Positions 19,539 through 28,323 of a stretch of 46,007 bases of DNA are shown one piece after another. This stretch comes from Actinomycetota bacterium (GTDB taxonomy: Bacteria > Actinomycetota > Nitriliruptoria > Euzebyales > JAHELV01): the NCBI GenBank assembly GCA_019347695.1, contig JAHWKT010000006.1, positions 1 through 46,007 of the forward strand, given 5' to 3'. A model generated the notes under the pieces. That model had not been told where the DNA came from. It made no database searches and saw only the letters and a program-made list of their open reading frames with translations. A program made the position numbers and the translations under genes. Each line of letters starts with the position of its first letter. Position 1 is the first letter of the stretch.

Positions 19539-19692
19539 CCCGGCCGGGACCGGCCGCCATCCACGACAGCGGTGACCGCACGCCCGCGGCGGACCGCAGG
19601 ATCGCCGCGATGATGTAACGACCACGCCACAATCGGCGCGGAGGACGGCCGGACGGTTGGCATCGGGGCCCTACACCGGTGATCATTGGGTG

Positions 19693-21159
19693 ATGGCTGC
19701 CCCAGGTGACATGCTGGTCGACCGCTACGAGCTGCGCTCACGGCTCGGACGCGGCGGCATGGCTGAAGTCTTTCGCGCGTACGACCACCGGCTGTCCCGT
19801 GAGGTGGCGGTCAAGGTGCTGGCCGATGATCTGCTCGCCGACGCACGGTCCGTCGACCGCTTCGACCGGGAGGCACGGTCTGCGGCGTCGCTGAACCATC
19901 CGAACATCGTCAACGTCTACGACGCGATCTCCGACGGTGATACCCACGCCATCGTCATGGAGCTGATGCAGGGCCCGACCCTTGCGGATGTGATCGAACG
20001 CGACGGACCCCTCGAGCCGGCCGAGGCCGTACGCATCGGCATCGGCATCGCCGACGCGCTGCAGGCTGCCCACGACCGAGGTCTGGTCCACCACGACGTG
20101 AAGCCGCGCAACGTGCTGTTCGACAACGACGGCAGCCTGAAGGTCACCGACTTCGGCATCGCGCGTGCCGCCAGCAGCGACATCACGACCGTACAGGGGT
20201 CGCCGCCGTACCTCGCCCCCGAGCAGGCGCGTGGCGGCCAGTCAGATCGACGCAGCGACATCTACGCGCTCGGCTGCGTGCTGTTCGAGATGCTCGCCGG
20301 CCGACCGCCCTTCGAGGGTGACAGCTCGTCGGCCGTCATCATGGCCCACATCGACGAACCCGTCCCCCGGCTGTCCAGTCTCCGACCCGGCGTGCCACGC
20401 GAGCTGGAGACGATCGTCACGCGGGCGTTGGACAAGGATCCCGACCAGCGGTTCGACTCGCCGGCCGCGATGCGGGCGGCGCTCACCCGTGTGGCCAGCG
20501 GTCTGCCGTCCGATGCGACCATCGTGTCGTCGACCCGGGCGATGCCCCAGGACGCCACGATGACGCTGGACGACCAGTGGCACGAGCCGCCGCCGGAGCC
20601 CACCCGTCCCTACGACGATCGAGACCGGCGGCGTCGCGGCGTGTCCGCGCGTGCCATCGCGATCGCGCTCGCGGCGATCCTGCTGCTGGTGGTGCTGGCG
20701 ATGGCGTGGGCCGACAACCAGGGGCGCCAGACCGCGGACCCCGATCCCGTCGCCAGCGAGGAACCCGCCGAGCCGGATCAGGAGGCGGCAGCCAACGACG
20801 ACCAGCCCGACGGGGACCAGTCCAACCAGGACCAGGGCGGCGACGGCGACGCCGAGCGCGAGATCGACCGGTTGAACCGGCTGACCAACCGACTCCAGCG
20901 CCTGCTCGAACGCGGCCGCGCGGCCGATGAGGCGACGCAGGACCGGATCGACGAACTGCAGCGTGAGCTCGAGGAGGCTCTCGAGCAGGGACCGCAGGAC
21001 GGCGACGGCGACGGGGATCTGTCAGCCAGCGAGGACACCCGCCTGGACCAGCTCCGCGAACGTCTCGATCAGCTTGCGGACAACGAGGCGATCAGCGATG
21101 GTGTCGCCGACCGTATCCGAGACCTGATCGATGAGATCAACCCGTTCGGTGAAGGCTGA
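19693..21159 (+). CDS. Ser/Thr protein kinase, membrane-anchored, with extracytoplasmic coiled coil
   Basis: YELRSRLGRGGMAEVFRAYDHRLSREVAVKVL, HHDVKPRNVLFDNDGSLKVTDFGIA, YLAPEQARG; TM IAIALAAILLLVVLAMAWA; C-terminal acidic coiled coil. Confidence 0.93.
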   Translation: MAAPGDMLVDRYELRSRLGRGGMAEVFRAYDHRLSREVAVKVLADDLLADARSVDRFDREARSAASLNHPNIVNVYDAISDGDTHAIVMELMQGPTLADVIERDGPLEPAEAVRIGIGIADALQAAHDRGLVHHDVKPRNVLFDNDGSLKVTDFGIARAASSDITTVQGSPPYLAPEQARGGQSDRRSDIYALGCVLFEMLAGRPPFEGDSSSAVIMAHIDEPVPRLSSLRPGVPRELETIVTRALDKDPDQRFDSPAAMRAALTRVASGLPSDATIVSSTRAMPQDATMTLDDQWHEPPPEPTRPYDDRDRRRRGVSARAIAIALAAILLLVVLAMAWADNQGRQTADPDPVASEEPAEPDQEAAANDDQPDGDQSNQDQGGDGDAEREIDRLNRLTNRLQRLLERGRAADEATQDRIDELQRELEEALEQGPQDGDGDGDLSASEDTRLDQLRERLDQLADNEAISDGVADRIRDLIDEINPFGEG

Positions 21160-21161
21160 GC

Positions 21162-22070
21162 ATGCGGGCACTGGTTCCCAGCAACGACGAGGCGCTGGTC
21201 GAGATGGCCGACGTCGACGCACCATCCGCCGGGCGCGGTGAGGTGCTGATCGACGTCGAGGCCTTCTCGGTCAACCGCGGCGAGCTGGCGTTGCTCGCCG
21301 AGCCGCGACCGGACTGGCGGCCGGGTCAGGACATCGCCGGCACCGTGGTCACCTCGAAGGTCGACGGTCTCGCACCCGGCACGCGGGTGGTCGCGCTCGC
21401 CGACTGGGAGGGCTGGGCCGAACAGGCCGTGGTACCGGCCTCGCGGGTCGCGGTGATCCCCGACGAGATGACCGCCTCGCAGGCCGCCGCGTTGCCGCTC
21501 GCCGGTGTCACTGCGCTGCGGCTGCTGCGCCGTGCCGGCTCGATGCTCGGCGTGCGCCTGCTCGTCACCGGTGCCTCCGGTGGGGTCGGCCACCTCGTCA
21601 CGGAGCTCGCTGCCAACGCTGGCGCGCAGGTCACGGTGGTCACCCGCTCCGAGGAACGCGGTGCGGTGTTGCGCGAGTTGGGTGCCACGGCGGTGGTGCA
21701 CGACGTCGACGACGCCGAGGGCCCGTTCGAGGTCGTGCTGGAGTCGGTGGCCGGCGACGACTTCACCGCCGCGCTGCGCAAGACGGCGACCCACGGGCTG
21801 ATCCTGTGGTACGGACGCGCGAGCGGCCCGACGATCACGGTGCCGTTCGGTGATGCGATGGCCTCCCACGGCGTGCGGATCGAGGTGTTCAGCCATCACT
21901 CCACGCCGGCCGCGCGCGACGACGACGTCGCCACGCTGGTGCGACTCGTCGCCGACGGCCGACTCCACGTCGAGATCGGTCGCGAGGAGTCGTGGACCCA
22001 GACCAGCCAGGTCCTCGCGGACCTGCGCGACCGCAAGATCCGCGGCAAGGCGGTGCTGCTGGTCGACTGA
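21162..22070 (+). CDS. Zinc-type alcohol dehydrogenase-like / quinone oxidoreductase (MDR family)
   Basis: VNRGELALLAEPRPDWRPGQDIAGTVV...LLVTGASGGVGHLVTELAANAGAQVTVVTRSEERGAVLRELGA. Confidence 0.92.
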   Translation: MRALVPSNDEALVEMADVDAPSAGRGEVLIDVEAFSVNRGELALLAEPRPDWRPGQDIAGTVVTSKVDGLAPGTRVVALADWEGWAEQAVVPASRVAVIPDEMTASQAAALPLAGVTALRLLRRAGSMLGVRLLVTGASGGVGHLVTELAANAGAQVTVVTRSEERGAVLRELGATAVVHDVDDAEGPFEVVLESVAGDDFTAALRKTATHGLILWYGRASGPTITVPFGDAMASHGVRIEVFSHHSTPAARDDDVATLVRLVADGRLHVEIGREESWTQTSQVLADLRDRKIRGKAVLLVD

Positions 22071-22095
22071 CACCCGACGGCGGGAGTGGACCGGC

Positions 22096-22207
22096 ATGGG
22101 CAGCACCGGGCTGCCCGATACGGTCCGTGTGCTCGTGGGCGTCGGGTTCTGTGGCGCCTTCACCACGTTCTCGACGTTTCGCCGGCCTCCGGCTCGCAGG
22201 GTCGTAG
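22096..22207 (+). pseudogene. crcB: crcB/fluC fluoride-channel remnant
   Basis: ATG at 22096 gives LPDTVRVLVGVGFCGAFTTFSTF (FluC GFCGxxTTFSTF signature), then immediately, in another frame, a C-terminus-like FAGLRLAGS*. Most of the protein is absent. Confidence 0.65.
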
Positions 22208-22227
22208 CTCCGCGCTCGGGCGAGCCG

Positions 22228-22256
22228 TTGACACCTCAGAGCCCCATACCTACGGT
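22228..22256 (+). promoter_or_regulatory. Sigma-70-like promoter upstream of the amidase
   Basis: TTGACA (22228-22233) - 17 nt - TACGGT (22251-22256), 27 nt before the ATG at 22283. Confidence 0.6.
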
Positions 22257-22282
22257 ACGAACACGGCGACGAAGGGGATCCG

Positions 22283-23818
22283 ATGGCCTTCCAGATGCCC
22301 GACCAGCAGCAGCTCGCTGCGATCGCCCAACGCTACGGACTGCAGCTCGACAACGGCGATCTGACATCGTTCGGCCCGTTGGTCGAGGGGCTGCTCGGCT
22401 CGTGGGATGAGGTCGAGCAGCTGTACTCGAAGTCCGCCCCGGCGGCACCCACCGACCGTGGGTGGCAGTACCCGTCCGATGAGGACAACCCCTTGGGCGC
22501 CTGGTACGTGCGCACCGACATCGCCGGATCGTCACAGGGGCCACTGGCCGGGCGCACCGTCGCGATCAAGGACAACACCATGGTCGCGGGCGTGCCGATG
22601 ATGAACGGCTCGCACACCGTCGAAGGCTTCGTGCCGACACGCGACGCGACCATCGTCAGCCGCCTGCTCGACACCGGCGCCACGATCACCGGCAAGGCGG
22701 TCTGTGAGGACCTCTGCTTCTCGGGTGGCAGCCACACATCGGCCACCGGACCCGTGCGCAACCCGTGGGACCCCGAACGCAGCGCCGGTGGCTCGTCCAG
22801 CGGCAGCGCGGCACTGGTCGCCTCGGGCGCGGTCGACCTGGCGACCGGCGGTGACCAGGGCGGCTCGGTGCGCATCCCCAGCGCCTACAGCGGCATCGTC
22901 GGGCACAAACCGACGCACGGGCTGGTGCCCTACACGGGCGCGTTTCCCATCGAGCTGACCATCGACCACGTGGGGCCGATGACCCGAACGGTCGCCGACG
23001 CCGCGCTGATGCTCGAGGTGATGGCCGGACCCGACGGGCTCGATCCCCGCCAGCCCACCCACATCGACCCGGTCGACCACGTCGCCGCGCTCCAGGCCGA
23101 TCCCGCCGGCCTGCGTGTCGGTGTGGTCACCGAGGGGTTCGGGATCCCGGAGGTGTCACAGCCCGGCGTCGACGATGCGGTCAGAGCCGCCATCGAACGG
23201 CTCGGCGAGGCGGGCATCGAGTCCGCGGAGGTCTCGATCCCGTGGCACGCCGACGCCATGCACGTGTGGAACGTGATCGCCACCGAGGGCGCCACGGCGC
23301 AGATGGTCGACGGCAACGCCTACGGCATGAACTACAAGGGACGGTACGAACCCGAGCTGGTTGCACACTACGGCGCGCAGTGGCCCCGCGAGGCCGCCAG
23401 GTTCTCCGAGACCGTCAAGCTGGTGCTGCTCGCCGGACGCCACGCCATCGACAGCGGCCACACCCGCCACTATGCGATGGCGCGCAACCTCGCCTACGAG
23501 CTGCGTGGCGCGTACGACGACGCCCTCACCGAGTACGACCTGCTCGTCATGCCGACGCTGCCGCTGACCGCCACGGTGATTCCCGACGCCGACGCGCCAC
23601 GGGAGGAGTACATCGCCCGGGCGCTCGAGATGATCGGCAACACCGCCCCGTTCGACGTCACCGGCCACCCGGCGACGTCGGTGCCCGCCGGCCTCGTCGA
23701 CGGCCTGCCCGCCGGGATCATGATGATCGGCAGGCACTTCGACGACGCGACGTGCCTGCGGGTAGCGCAGGCCCTCGAGACCGTCGACGGCGGCTTCCCG
23801 ACACCTCCGTCGCCGTAG
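22283..23818 (+). CDS. Amidase (amidase-signature family)
   Basis: VAIKDNTMVAGVPM...RSAGGSSSGSAALVASGAVDLATGGDQGGSVRIPSAYSGIVGHKPTHGLVPYTG (Ser-Ser-Lys signature). Confidence 0.95.
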   Translation: MAFQMPDQQQLAAIAQRYGLQLDNGDLTSFGPLVEGLLGSWDEVEQLYSKSAPAAPTDRGWQYPSDEDNPLGAWYVRTDIAGSSQGPLAGRTVAIKDNTMVAGVPMMNGSHTVEGFVPTRDATIVSRLLDTGATITGKAVCEDLCFSGGSHTSATGPVRNPWDPERSAGGSSSGSAALVASGAVDLATGGDQGGSVRIPSAYSGIVGHKPTHGLVPYTGAFPIELTIDHVGPMTRTVADAALMLEVMAGPDGLDPRQPTHIDPVDHVAALQADPAGLRVGVVTEGFGIPEVSQPGVDDAVRAAIERLGEAGIESAEVSIPWHADAMHVWNVIATEGATAQMVDGNAYGMNYKGRYEPELVAHYGAQWPREAARFSETVKLVLLAGRHAIDSGHTRHYAMARNLAYELRGAYDDALTEYDLLVMPTLPLTATVIPDADAPREEYIARALEMIGNTAPFDVTGHPATSVPAGLVDGLPAGIMMIGRHFDDATCLRVAQALETVDGGFPTPPSP

Positions 23819-23890
23819 CCTTCGACCACCAATGTGGGGAACTCCACAACGCATCACCGCCGGAATCTTTCCCAGGATGCGGCCGCCCCG

Positions 23891-23937
23891 GATCGGGGAA
23901 GATGCCGAACAGATCGTTCGGTGATCTTCCCCAGATC
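23891..23937. terminator. Long hairpin between convergent amidase and ABC1 kinase genes
   Basis: GATC-GGGGAAGAT-g-CCGAAC-agatc-GTTCGG-tg-ATCTTCCCC-a-GATC; near-perfect dyad. Confidence 0.75.
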
Positions 23938-23946
23938 GCGATCGTG

Positions 23947-25260
23947 TCAGGTCGGGTCGAAGCCGGGGAGCCAGCGTTCGATCTCGGCGCGGACCGGCAC
24001 GGTGGCGCCGAGCTGGCACAGCACGCCCACGCAGCCGAGCCACACCCGGTGGGTGAACAGGTGCTCGGGCGGCATGGTCAGCTGCAGCGCAACGGCGAAG
24101 TCCGGATCGCGCGGGTCGTTGACCCGTGAGAACTGGCTCCGCAGCCACTCGCGGGTGAACGTGAACGTCTCGTGGCCGGCCGGCACGGTGAACGGCGCGA
24201 GATAGTCGGCGAGCTTGTCGGCGTCGACGGTGGCGCCCGGGCGCACGAAGCCCTCGTCGCGCAGCCCGGCGAGGACCTCGGCGGTGTCGCCGCGCCGCAG
24301 CACCGTCAGCAGCCGGCCGAAGGTCTTGGGCATGCCGTCGGGCATCGCCAGCGTCGACCCGAAGTCGAGCACGCCGAGGCGGCCGTCGTCGGTCAGCCGG
24401 AAGTTGCCCGGATGCGGATCCGTGTGCAGCCGCCCCGCCCGCTCCGGCCCCGACAGCAGGAAGCGCATGTACAGCTCGGCCGCCCGGTCGCGCTGCGCCG
24501 CCGTGCCTTCGCTGGCGACCACGACGAACGGCGTGGCATGCAGCCACTCGGTCACCAGCACCCGCGGTGTTGCGTGCACCACCTCAGGGATCACGACCTC
24601 GGGATCGTCACGGTACGCGTCGGCGAACGCCCGCTGCGCCGCCGCCTCGGCGTGGTAGTCCAGTTCCTCGGCCAGCCGGGCGCGCATCTCGGCGACCAGC
24701 GGCGGCAACGCCAGGCCCGGCGCGACCAGAGCGGCAGTGCGGGTCATCAGCGACACCACGCGCAGGTCCGAGCGCAGCGCGTCGGCTATGTCGGGGTACT
24801 GGATCTTGACCGCGACGGGACGACCGTCGCTCCAGACGGCGCGATGCACCTGCCCGATCGACGCCGCCGCCGCGAAGCGTTCGTCGAAGATCGCGAACCG
24901 GGCAGGCCACCCGGGTCCCAGCTCCGCCCGCAGCACAGGTTCGAGTTGCGCGAACACCACCGCGGCGTTGTGCTCGGGAACGTCGGCGAGTGTGCGCTGC
25001 CAGGTGGCCTCGGCGTCGGTCGGGAACAGCGCGTCGAGGGTTGCGAGCAGCTGGCCGGCCTTCAGCGCGCCGCCCTTCAGGTCGCCGAGCACGCAGCGGG
25101 TGCGCGCGGCGTTGCGGTGGCGCAGATCGCGGCGGACGACGTCGGCGTCCTGGCCGAGCAACCGCCGCACGCGCCCCTCGACCGCCAACGCCAGCGTGCC
25201 GAGCGGCACCCCGAGCAGCCGCAGCGCCCGCCCCGCCCGATGCACGACGCGCCGCTGCAT
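23947..25260 (-). CDS. ABC1/UbiB (ADCK) family atypical kinase
   Basis: LKGGALKAGQLLATLDALFP (KxGQ), AAAASIGQVHRAVWSDGRPVAVKIQYPDI, LHTDPHPGNFRLTDDGRLGVLDFGS. Confidence 0.93.
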   Translation of the reverse strand: MQRRVVHRAGRALRLLGVPLGTLALAVEGRVRRLLGQDADVVRRDLRHRNAARTRCVLGDLKGGALKAGQLLATLDALFPTDAEATWQRTLADVPEHNAAVVFAQLEPVLRAELGPGWPARFAIFDERFAAAASIGQVHRAVWSDGRPVAVKIQYPDIADALRSDLRVVSLMTRTAALVAPGLALPPLVAEMRARLAEELDYHAEAAAQRAFADAYRDDPEVVIPEVVHATPRVLVTEWLHATPFVVVASEGTAAQRDRAAELYMRFLLSGPERAGRLHTDPHPGNFRLTDDGRLGVLDFGSTLAMPDGMPKTFGRLLTVLRRGDTAEVLAGLRDEGFVRPGATVDADKLADYLAPFTVPAGHETFTFTREWLRSQFSRVNDPRDPDFAVALQLTMPPEHLFTHRVWLGCVGVLCQLGATVPVRAEIERWLPGFDPT

Positions 25261-25940
25261 CAGCCGATCACCGCGTACGCGCGGACCGGGAAGGTTCCGA
25301 ACCGCTGGATCGGGGCCGGCGCGGCATGGAACCGGAAGCCGTCGCGCGGCAGCTGTTCCAGCCCGCGCAGATGCTCGACCACCGGGGTGTTCGCGCCGAG
25401 CAGCAGCGAGTGCGCCGGTCGGCTGAGATCGGCGGTGTCGTCGATGTTGACCGAGTCGATGCCGACGAGCGCCACCCGCTGGTCGACCAGCCACTGCGCC
25501 GCGGCTCGGGAGACGAACGGCGCATCGGTCCCGTACGCGTCGCTGCCCCAGTGGCGGTCCCAGCCCGTCCGGATCAGCACGGCGCGGCCGGACACGTCGG
25601 CCGCCGCGAGGTCGTCGACCACCACGTCGCGCCAACCGCTCCCGCTGCGGTCGATGACGACGCCGTCGAGGTCGACGAGCCGGTCGAGCTGCAGACCGGC
25701 CAGGTCGGCGCCCTCGGCGTAGCGGTGGAACGGGCTGTCGACGTAGGTGCCGGTGTTGGCCACCATGGAGATGCGGCCGATGTGGAAGGTCACGCCCGCG
25801 CCGTAGCGCGCTTCGGCCTCCGCTCTGGTCAGATGATCACTGAGCTCGGGCCCCGGCAGACCGGGATAGGTGACCATGCCTTCGGCGATCGGGTGGCTGA
25901 GGTCGACGAGCCGGCGGGACGTGCGCTCCATGTCGCCCAT
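25260..25940 (-). CDS. Cyclase family protein (kynurenine-formamidase-like fold)
   Basis: LVDLSHPIAEGMVTYPGLPGPE...VANTGTYVDSPFHRYAEGADLAGLQLDRLVDLDGVVID...GIDSVNID. Stop overlaps the ABC1 start. Confidence 0.9.
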   Translation of the reverse strand: MGDMERTSRRLVDLSHPIAEGMVTYPGLPGPELSDHLTRAEAEARYGAGVTFHIGRISMVANTGTYVDSPFHRYAEGADLAGLQLDRLVDLDGVVIDRSGSGWRDVVVDDLAAADVSGRAVLIRTGWDRHWGSDAYGTDAPFVSRAAAQWLVDQRVALVGIDSVNIDDTADLSRPAHSLLLGANTPVVEHLRGLEQLPRDGFRFHAAPAPIQRFGTFPVRAYAVIG

Positions 25941-26081
25941 GCTCGCACGCCTCAGCGCACACCCGGCAGCGGGTTCCACCGCACTCGTCCGCGGGCCGAC
26001 GTGCAGGTTGTGGAGTGATGTCCGTCGCGGCGGGCAAGGTCGACACAACGGTTTCCCACCAGCGACGAGGAAGGCACCGAC

Positions 26082-26381
26082 ATGATGACGGTCATCACCC
26101 ATGTGACGCTACGCGACGGCGCGGCGTCCGAGTGGGACGACGCGATGCGTGCACGGCTCGACGGCGCCATCGCGCACGACGGCTGGATCGGCGGACAGTT
26201 GCTCATACCCCTCGACGCCCCCAACGAGCGCATGATCGTTGGGGTGTGGGACTCCCGCGCCGACTGGGAGGCGTGGCACGACGACGAGACCTTCACCGAG
26301 ACCCGTGAACGGCTCCAGGGTCTGCAGGAACAGCCCGACGAGACACGGTGGTACGAGGTGGCCACGGACGTGCGGCGCTGA
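26082..26381 (+). CDS. Antibiotic biosynthesis monooxygenase (ABM)-like small protein
   Basis: MMTVITHVTLRDGAASEWDDAMRARLDGA...GWIGGQLLIPLDAPNERMIVGVWDSRADWEAWHDDETFTETRERL. Confidence 0.75.
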   Translation: MMTVITHVTLRDGAASEWDDAMRARLDGAIAHDGWIGGQLLIPLDAPNERMIVGVWDSRADWEAWHDDETFTETRERLQGLQEQPDETRWYEVATDVRR

Positions 26382-26449
26382 GGCACGGTTGTCCGGAGTC
26401 GTGTCAGCAAGCACGTGCGACGGATGCCGATACCTGGCCTCGTCAGTCG

Positions 26450-28123
26450 CTAGTCGCTGTCCGGCGCGACCGACAGCTTGCGGTGCTCGCGGTTCTCCGG
26501 CTCGAGCATGCTCAGCGGCACCGGCTCGCAGCGGTGCCGGGACACGTAGCTGACGATCAGGATCGTCGCGAGGCTCGCGACCATCGCCAGGGTCCGGAAC
26601 GGGAACAGCGACGCGCCGTCCTCGACCCATGGGTACGGCAGGAACATCGGCAGGCCCAGCGTCGGCTCTCCACCGCCGAACCGGAGAATCACCGCCACCC
26701 ACAGCCCGGCGATGGCACCCCAGCGGTTGGCGTACTTGTAGAACATCGCGCACGTCAGCTGCGGGAACAGCAGGACGTAGACGAAGTCCGAGCACAGGAA
26801 CCACAGCTCGTAGACGCTCTGCACGTTGAGCGCCATGACGGTCGCGGCCACACCGACGATCACGATCAGCCGCTGGATGACCTTCTTGACCTGCGCGTCG
26901 CTGGCGTCGGGCTTGATCATGCGGCGGTAGATGTTCCACCCGCCCATCGACGACGCCGACAGGATCGACGAGTCGACCGACGACATGACCGCCGCGGCCA
27001 CCGCGCCGAGCCCGATCGCGCCCAGCACCGGCGGGGTGAGGTAGCGCAGCGCGTAGGGCAGCACGAGCGCCGGGTTGTCCAGCGGCGGCGCACCGAGCGC
27101 CACCCAGTCCACGTTGAACGCGATGATGCCGATCATCACGGCCGGGACCGCCGCGATCATCGCCAGGAACCCTGCACCGATCGACAGCCACCGCGCAGTA
27201 CTCTCGTCCTTGGCCGACAGCACCCGCTGGAAGTAGACCTGCCACGGGATGCCACCGAAGATCAGCAGCAGCGCGAAATCCCACCAGTTCCAGTAGAAGG
27301 TGCCCCAGTCGGGGTGGTTCCAGCCGGCCAGTGGCGGGAACAGCGCTGCGTAGGTGCCCATGCCCTCGCGGTACGCCTCCCAGGCCGGCGCGAACCCACC
27401 GACCTCCCCGAAAGCGAAGGGCAGGACCAGGAACAACCCGCCGATGATCAGCACGACCTGGATGACGTCGGTGTAGGCGACCGAGTACATGCCGCCGACC
27501 ACGGTGTAGGCGATGGCAACCGCCGCCGACAGGACGATGGAGCTCTGGAAGTCCAGGCCGAGGATCGTGCCGAACGTCGTTCCCAGCGCGGTGAGGATCG
27601 CCGCGCTCCAGAACACCTCGCCGAGCAACGCCGGCAGGTACATGACGCCCGCGGTGTTCTTGCCGAAGCGGATGTCGATGGGGTCGATCATCGTCATGAA
27701 CTCGCCGCGCCGCATCTTCGGCGCGAAGAAGATGCCACCGACGATCAGGCTGAGCGCGTAACCCCACGGCGCCTGGGCCCACGCGAGCCCGAACGAGAAG
27801 ACGGACTCTGCGGTGCCCGCGATGTAGCCGCCGCCCACCCACGTCGCAGTCATCGTCAGCGCAGCGATCCACAACGGCAGCGACCGCCCTGCCACCATCG
27901 TGTCCTCGAGCGTGCCCGAGCGTTTGCCCGCGGTGACTGCGCCGATGTAGTAGAAGATCGCGTAGAACACCAGCATGGCGATGAACCCGCCCCACTGGAT
28001 GTCGGTGTCGCGCAGGATGATGTAGCCGATCGCCAGCACGACGATCGTGACGAACACGCCCCACTTGACGCCCTGGGTCGCAGTCGACTCGTCCTGCGGC
28101 GTGTGCTGCTCGGTTGCGCTCAT
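26450..28123 (-). CDS. Sodium:solute symporter (SSS/SLC5), CHT1 choline-transporter-like
   Basis: MTMIDPIDIRFGKNTAGVMYLPALLGEVFWSAAILTALGTTFGTILGLD; LGAVAAAVMSSVDSSILSASSMGGWNIYRR; VYELWFLCSDFVYVLLFPQLTCAMFYKYANRWGAIAGLWVAVILRFGGGEPTL; many TM segments. Confidence 0.9.
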   Translation of the reverse strand: MSATEQHTPQDESTATQGVKWGVFVTIVVLAIGYIILRDTDIQWGGFIAMLVFYAIFYYIGAVTAGKRSGTLEDTMVAGRSLPLWIAALTMTATWVGGGYIAGTAESVFSFGLAWAQAPWGYALSLIVGGIFFAPKMRRGEFMTMIDPIDIRFGKNTAGVMYLPALLGEVFWSAAILTALGTTFGTILGLDFQSSIVLSAAVAIAYTVVGGMYSVAYTDVIQVVLIIGGLFLVLPFAFGEVGGFAPAWEAYREGMGTYAALFPPLAGWNHPDWGTFYWNWWDFALLLIFGGIPWQVYFQRVLSAKDESTARWLSIGAGFLAMIAAVPAVMIGIIAFNVDWVALGAPPLDNPALVLPYALRYLTPPVLGAIGLGAVAAAVMSSVDSSILSASSMGGWNIYRRMIKPDASDAQVKKVIQRLIVIVGVAATVMALNVQSVYELWFLCSDFVYVLLFPQLTCAMFYKYANRWGAIAGLWVAVILRFGGGEPTLGLPMFLPYPWVEDGASLFPFRTLAMVASLATILIVSYVSRHRCEPVPLSMLEPENREHRKLSVAPDSD

Positions 28124-28254
28124 CGCCGGCTCCGATCCCCTGAAAGGCACGCCGAAGATGCCATTTTCTGCAAGCCTTGGCTGGCAGGCCCGGTCTGTCA
28201 AGGCCTCACGCGGGGAAGCGCAAGGCTGCCGGCGCTGGCGTCCGGTGTGTAGCT

Positions 28255-28276
28255 CGGTCCCCGATATCGGAGACCG
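28255..28276. promoter_or_regulatory. 22-bp near-perfect palindrome upstream of the symporter
   Basis: CGGTCCCCGAT|ATCGGAGACCG, 10/11 matched positions, about 130 bp upstream of the symporter start. Confidence 0.55.
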
Positions 28277-28323
28277 ATACCACGCATCGGCGCGGACGTG
28301 CTGGCGCTGCGGGGGTGGCCGGG

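Noticed and set aside
24172-25722. 516-aa plus-strand ORF opposite ABC1 kinase and cyclase
   Set aside because: Antisense shadow; R/Q/H-rich with no motif.
26348-28252. 634-aa plus-strand ORF opposite the symporter
   Set aside because: Antisense shadow of a clear membrane transporter.
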